From Beaufortia kweichowensis (taxonomy: Eukaryota > Chordata > Actinopteri > Cypriniformes > Gastromyzontidae), in the NCBI GenBank assembly GCA_019155185.1, contig CM032797.1:10836881-10900880 (forward strand): 64,000 bases of DNA, read 5' to 3'. Below the pieces are notes generated by a model. That model searched no databases and was not told the DNA's origin. It saw only the letters and a list, made by a program, of their open reading frames with translations. Made by a program: the position numbers and the translations under genes. This document shows, piece by piece, positions 58,049 to 64,000 of the stretch (the stretch's first letter is position 1; each line of letters begins with the position of its first letter).

Positions 58049-58411
58049 TTAAACAAGGAGAGAAACCTTTAAATTGTTACAAAGTTCAGGGGTTAGATGA
58101 AATAGAAGAATGTATAGTAGACCTATGGCAAGAAAAACACTGATTAGAGATGTGACCCAAATAACCCTGATTTTACCTGAAAGACAAGAGAACATTTCTT
58201 GAAACAGAAAAGGTCTCCTCAGAGAGACCCGAGAAAGACAAAAAGCTGAGACGGCTTTAAAAAAAATCTTACCAGCAGTTTTTTCTGCCACACTCCAATA
58301 TTTTTTCTGGTACAATCTGATAAGATGTTTTTGCCAAGAACGTCCAGGTGCAAGTTTTCTGGGGCAACTTTTGGAGTTAATCACTTTGGCATGCTGTAAA
58401 GCCATAAACAA
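58049..58411 (-). CDS. possible small single-pass membrane protein, two exons (unrecognised)
   Basis: Exon 58411..58273 starts with MFMALQHAKVINSK and ends with a good donor (GCTG/GTAAGA). A 96-nt intron with a long pyrimidine-rich end (tctcttgtctttcag) follows. Exon 58176..58049 then continues in phase to a TAA, giving about 88 aa. The first part is basic (SWQKHLIRLYQKKYWSVAEK). The second is one strong transmembrane stretch (IRVIWVTSLISVFLAIGLLY then ILLFHL) with a short Cys-containing tail. Alternatively the acceptor at 58394/58395 makes the first exon internal to a longer gene. The intron is a multiple of three with no stop, so the unspliced frame also reads through (120 aa). I do not recognise the protein, and a chance open frame is possible. 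Confidence 0.3.
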   Translation of the reverse strand: MFMALQHAKVINSKSCPRKLAPGRSWQKHLIRLYQKKYWSVAEKTAGKIFFKAVSAFCLSRVSLRRPFLFQEMFSCLSGKIRVIWVTSLISVFLAIGLLYILLFHLTPELCNNLKVSLLV

Positions 58412-61400
58412 TGCTTAATATGATGGACAGATTTTTTCTTCTGCACCATTTCACGTCACAGAAGCTGTAATGAGCTGTGTGGTGTGCACCTCTGAACATA
58501 CACCTGAGTTATAGATTCATTTACAATCTAGATGATATAGTATGGTAACTGAGATTATACTTTCAAGGGCAGACTGTTTTTGGAAGATTCTACAGAATAA
58601 AAAAGGCATGAGAGACTACGTAAACTCATTCTCAGGTTAGAAGAATTGCAAATGAGATTCATTTTCAATTCTCTGTATATAGTAATAATATTGAAGGAAA
58701 ACCAAATGGAGAATTGTTCTGGTTCTAAAAAGCTTGTCAACAGTCATCTGTCTCATTTGTGTCTATATTTTATGAAAAAGCATCTAATTCTGAAACAAAG
58801 TTGATACTTAAATAAAACATATCTCACAAACCTTTTTTTTTTAGTTCCATGAAGGGACATCTCTAACAAAAACATTTTCTTCTGTGCAGTCTTCTTAGAT
58901 GGTGTAAAATCAGTGCATCTCGTATCTCTTCAACAAAGTTACTTTGATGAATTCAGGATCATAAAAGTGTTACGATGCATCTTTGAACCTATTAAAAGCA
59001 TAAAGAAGAACACAAGAATGTTAGAAATATCATATTAGACAGACGTGTTGCAACAGCTGTCAATTTTTAATGCTCATTAAAGGATGTTGTGGAGTCAAGA
59101 CAAGGCTACTCTTTACACAATTTGTGAAAACAAATATTTTGTCTCTATAATATCTTTCATTTGTTTCCACTGTCATCTGACGGTAATATATTTGAGATAT
59201 TGCTATTGCTATTGCTACAGTAATTATTGTGAAGTACTAAGAAATAGTAGTAGTGACTCAACTATAGCACACTTCTTGCCATTGAGGTCTGAATAAACAT
59301 TGAGTTACACATGAGATGTCAGCCCTTAGCAACGGCTTGATGAACAAGTCCCACTTGTCACAGAAGACTTATAACCCCAGAGAGAAAATTCTCCTCCCAT
59401 ATTTCCCAGGGCTGAAAATGAATGAATGCTTTTACAGATAAAGGCAGCAAAGGACATCGATGCTTCATTTTGCACCCAGCCTTGCAATTCATTGCTTTTC
59501 CCTTCAGAGTGCTACAAGACCTCTCTGCTTCACGTTTGGGTTCTGATCACTTTATTCTGAGTTTAAGCTTCAATAACAGCTGGCTGTTATCCCTTACATT
59601 TTAGAGCAGTGTAAAAATACATCTTGTTTTTCTAACTACATAGTGTATTTTAAAGCAAAGACATTTTTCGAATGGCTGTTTGATCAAAATGTTGAAATCA
59701 AAATATGTGAGCTACACTGAAAGGATGTTTTGATCATATATTTTAATGTTTCCAAAAATGTGTATTCATTAATTAAATTGGATGACTGTTATGTTAAATC
59801 AAGTCATTTATTCACACTCTGCAGATCATTCACTTGAACCTGACAGCTTCTCATCTAGCCACCCTCATATTCTGTAATTGTATTATGATATACACTATTC
59901 TTTGCATCTTCAGTTCTGTGAAGTAGTTTATTTGACGTCTGTGACGTCAGAATGGAACTAGCTAAAGATGAAAAAAAGGATTGCCAATGTAGATTGAATA
60001 AAATTAGCATCAACAGACAGAGAAATGTAATATTGAAAATGGAAAGAAGAATGGTTTTTAAGATTGGTTGTCATTCCAGGAGCTTTTTCTAATTTAACAT
60101 GAAATCATAAAATATACTACCTTTAACATTATTCCAAAAAATGATATCTCTGAAAGATTATATTTCTCCTTATTAAAATTGCCTTCATGTTATTAAGTTT
60201 AAAAGGCCATTGAAGAATAAAATAACCAATGTCATTTAGAGCTCATTGTAAAAATCAAAATCAGTTTGAATCTCAGGCAGCCAAATCAAATAATGGTACA
60301 TGTGTGTATATATAGGGCAGTGAAATTAGCCAGATCTTAATTTAACCCTACTGAGTCACTGCTGTTAGTACTCATTGTGTATTATACTGTAGCCTTGGTA
60401 TTTGCTAAAGTGTCTTCGAAAAGTTTTTATGAAACTAACACAATTATGGATGAATATATGCAAATGTGTGAATATCAAGAGTCTCTTTAAGATTTTTTTA
60501 CATTTTTGTAGAGGAACAGCTAATGTCTTTAATATATTACTGTCAATTACACTTGTCTAAAAATGCCACCCTGAGGAGATTTATTGCAGTCATTTATCTG
60601 AGCTGATACGCTACACTTCACAGAAACTACTATCAATACTCACCTGGAGACATGATGCTGAGCATTTCTGATTGTCTTTTCATTTGTCACGCATCTTTTA
60701 CCACATAAAGCAATGATGAGGCTACTGTAGTGGAAACATTACAGTGACTCTGCCACAGAGCTGCATTACAGTCCTCTGTGACAGCGCAATATTTCAACTC
60801 CACAGGACTTTTTTTAAAGCTCCAGGACAGATGACTTTCACTTAACTCGGCGTCTCTCATTTATTTATAATTTATAAAATAGTCATATTTTAAATGAAAG
60901 AATTTAGGAAAAAATAAGAAGTGGAATACAGTTATGGTACCTGATATAAATGCTGTGCCATGGTACCTTTATATACTTTATGCATGATGCTAAATGATTA
61001 TCATATTCATATACTGTACCAGGGAAATTACATTGTACACCATGGTCTTATATTTTCCATAAATGCCATGGTACTATTTTATAAGTGAAGAGATCTTATA
61101 TTATAGATATATTCTTTTTTTTACATATTCTGCAATATTAAAAAACTGTATTGTTATAATGATTATGCATTTTAAGATTAATGGAAAATGTATATAAACT
61201 TGTGACCTATAATTGAGTTCTTGAGCACAATCAAACTTTCTTCCTTCCTTAATGAACCCCAGTGTCTGTATCAATTTTCTGAGTAAATTAAATTTGTTTA
61301 CCCTTTAACCCATTCAAAAAACTAAATGGAATATCAGAATGAATAAGTTCAAGGTTCAGTGCTTCATCTAATGAAATGACACAGTACATTGCACTTCATA

Positions 61401-64000
61401 TTCTGCAAACATGCTGCAATAAACACACCTTAATCATGACTTATAGCAAATAAAGCATAAAAATGTGGATATAGAAACACGATTATTATTTCCTTACCTT
61501 ATCTTAAAGGTAACAATAGATACCTTGAAGTGCGGCAGCTGCTTTGGGCCATTCTTGAAACTGATGGTATTCTTCTGTCCATGTGTCAGTGTTTCATGTG
61601 TCAACAAATGAGTTGTGTTAAACTTCCCAGATGACAATTCAGTGTGTCTTGTTCAGTGGGTTGTTCATAGTTCATTGTGGACTTTATTATTGGTGCAAAA
61701 AGGTATGCGATTTTAGTAAACTTCTAGTCCCTTCTATATAAGTCCCAACTTGTAGATAAGCTTGTGGAAGGATTTTTTTAAAACAAACAATTCATGTTTT
61801 CCTGTTTCTGTTACACCACAGACAGACTCATTGTTTGAAAGTCAAGTTAAGGTGAACTGCTGTCTGGCTGTAGTTTATAATATCATTTGCCCTCAGCTTT
61901 ACAGTGCTCAGGTCAGGACTAACAGCATCATCATTAATTGTAGACACAGAGGAGCTTATGATGGAAGTGTTGGGACTGGAGAACCTCTGGCAGCCCCGTC
62001 TAAACACATGAGCAATGTTTTCTCATTGGGGGAGTGGATGATAAAGATGGGGGCAGAATGAAATGCTGATCCCACCACTGCAGTTTGAAGTAAATGTCAG
62101 AGGTGGGGTGATTTATGGGGCAGAGAAGGTGAAGTGTACCATCTGTTTTCTGGGCTATCATGCCTCAACGTTATCCATCAGCTGATGTCTGCACTCCACT
62201 TCTCTCATTTACTACATTATCAGAGGGGTTAGGGATAATGGGAGACTTGTTAAAGAAGAGTCTTGATTGAAAAGACAAAGGAGATGAACACTTTTTAACG
62301 TTTGCATATTGATTTAAAAATGGTTTTCAGATGGATTTTTTTTCTATCTACCTAATAGCATAAGTACTGCAAGTTTTGCACCGCAGAATATCTATAATGA
62401 ATGTTGTGCTTTCTGGAGGTAGATTACAAGAACATGTTAGAATACTTACTAGATAAAATGTATGTTTAGTGTTTTATACACTATGGATCATTCTGGTGTG
62501 CCTAAAACACTAACAAATAATAATGAAACATTACATTTTAAAATAAGAACAGCAACTGCTTCAAAGCAGTGATTAACATAATTTACTGTAAAATGAACTA
62601 AATAAAATGGTAAATGTGTTGGAAAATTTTGTTGTGTTTTTGTTCATATTTCCAGACCTTTACTTGGCAATATCCCACCAAAGTTTACTGAATAAGCCAA
62701 CTTATTTGTCTTTAGAGATGTTTATCAGATGTGTCCAGTAGAAGATTAATAGAGACCATTACTGATTCAATTAGGCATGAATGAGTCTGCTTTGAGCCAG
62801 ATATAGAAAAATAAAAGCATCTGTGTGTGTGTGTGAGAGAGAGAAGGTGAGATAGAAGTGAGATAGTGGAAGAGTAATTCTGGGGATTGTAAGAATTGCA
62901 CAGAAATAAGATGGGAATACAGCCAGTACTTTCTCTGAGTGGAAAGTAACCTAAGTTTGCTATTCTTTTCTTTAAAAGTCTCAAGGTAAACATATTTTAC
63001 TAATAAGGCTGCAAATGTGAAAATATTTGCATTCACATGGTCTGACAGAGGGACACTAACCTGTTTGTGCAACATAAACCAAGATTAGGAATTCTCTTTG
63101 TACACAGTATTGGAGCAGAGAATGCATACGATTGGATATACAGGACCATGCACTGCATCAATAATTCATGTGTCATGTTTATTTACAAGACACAAGGTTG
63201 AAAGATCAGTAAAGGTTTGGGATTTTTTTGGTTGAGTTTTGGAAATGTTTGAGTTGAGGAGTGTTTGCACGGCCCAAGAATTGGAACTTGACAGTAATAT
63301 AGTATGCAAACCGTGTTAAATTAAAATTGCATTTAATGGAATGAAATTGCATGAAATAAATGATCAGTTGTTTGTTTTTCTCACACCAACATTCATGCAT
63401 CCCTGATGAAATCAAAAGTAAAGGTACACGGCACAAATATTATAAATGTGTTCAGAAAGTAGCATGAAGGTTAAAGAATAGTCACAGAGGATTGTATTGT
63501 TGTATCATGTGACGCACAGCTGAGGTTGACAGTGTAAATATGAGTGCGTTTACAGTTTGCACCTACAGTACGTGTGTCAATATCCCATCCAGATGTTAAT
63601 TGTGTTGAAAAGTGATAAATTAATTGAACAAATAATTCTTTATTGTATGTCCTTTAAGAATGTAGAAAGGTAAGCTGACATATCTAGGTTGCGAATTTTG
63701 TGCCTAGTAGCCAATCAAAAATAAGGCCGAATAGACTGTTTTAGGTCACTTTAATACTTGAGGCCAAGAAAGCCATCTGGAAATAGCAACCAAAACTGTT
63801 TAAAAAGTCTTCACCCTGTGAAGAGGAGCTCCCTAGATAATGAGCACAGGGAATATTTCCTTCAGGCCAGTAGAAAAGTCAAACTAAGGAGCAATGTTAA
63901 GATTAGGTTTAAAATGTTTCTAACTAATTTGAAAAAAATATTATAATATACAGTATGGTGAATAATAATAATGTTTATCAGGTTAATTTGTTTTGTTTGA
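58412..64000. other. non-coding DNA to the right edge, no gene seen
   Basis: AT-rich. Between 60935 and 61080 the motif CCATGGTAC and close variants (accatggtc, ccatggtac) recur, suggesting an old repeat. A short (GT)n/(GA)n patch lies at 62823..62845. The 61790..62095 block is less AT-rich and open for 99 codons, but the peptide is unrecognised. Confidence 0.4.

Noticed and set aside
61762..62061. 99-codon plus-strand open frame
   Set aside because: No recognised domain and no consistent splice context. The composition fits a non-coding block.

Overview
The window looks like teleost fish nuclear DNA, most likely from a cyprinid relative of zebrafish. Reasons: genes are split into small exons by GT-AG introns, intergenic DNA is AT-rich, there is a long (CA)n/(TA)n microsatellite, repeat fragments resemble cyprinid families, and the proteins closely resemble vertebrate MPP7, WAC, BAMBI and adiponectin. 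There are no bacterial operons, CRISPR arrays or viral genes.

Layout. (1) About 560-5600, minus strand: the 5' part of a MAGUK p55 gene, best matched to MPP7. It covers the start codon and the paired L27 region and runs off the left edge. (2) 5600-6250: a head-to-head interval that probably drives mpp7 leftward and wac rightward. (3) 6386-12893, plus strand: a complete 13-exon wac gene (510 codons plus stop) with its WW domain and C-terminal coiled coil. It is clearly shorter than human WAC because a central segment is missing. (4) 15765-17783, plus strand: a complete 3-exon bambi gene (253 aa), the kinase-less TGF-beta pseudoreceptor. (5) About 18.3-44.8 kb: a gene-poor interval with simple repeats, decayed mobile-element fragments and several GC-richer islands that could be regulatory. 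(6) 45161-47130, minus strand: an adiponectin gene (282 aa; signal peptide, acidic variable region, 22 Gly-X-Y triplets, C1q domain) with a 5' UTR exon and promoter. (7) 47.9-48.2 kb: a probable plus-strand promoter and non-coding first exon of an unidentified gene. (8) 48.2-64 kb: mostly non-coding. It holds a 497-bp direct duplication, a 1.18-kb hAT-type transposon with an intact 8-bp target-site duplication, and a possible two-exon gene for a small membrane protein on the minus strand.

The mpp7-wac-bambi order matches the human 10p12 block. Adiponectin lies elsewhere in human (3q27), so its presence here reflects a different linkage in this fish. The genes are not functionally coupled: MPP7 works in epithelial polarity, WAC in chromatin/H2B ubiquitination and autophagy, BAMBI in damping TGF-beta/BMP signalling, and adiponectin is a secreted hormone. 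I found no clearly novel multi-gene system. The items most worth a second look are the near-perfect intronic fold-back, the duplication with its palindromic filler, the hAT element carrying its own promoter-like first exon, the orphan membrane-protein gene and the shortened WAC.
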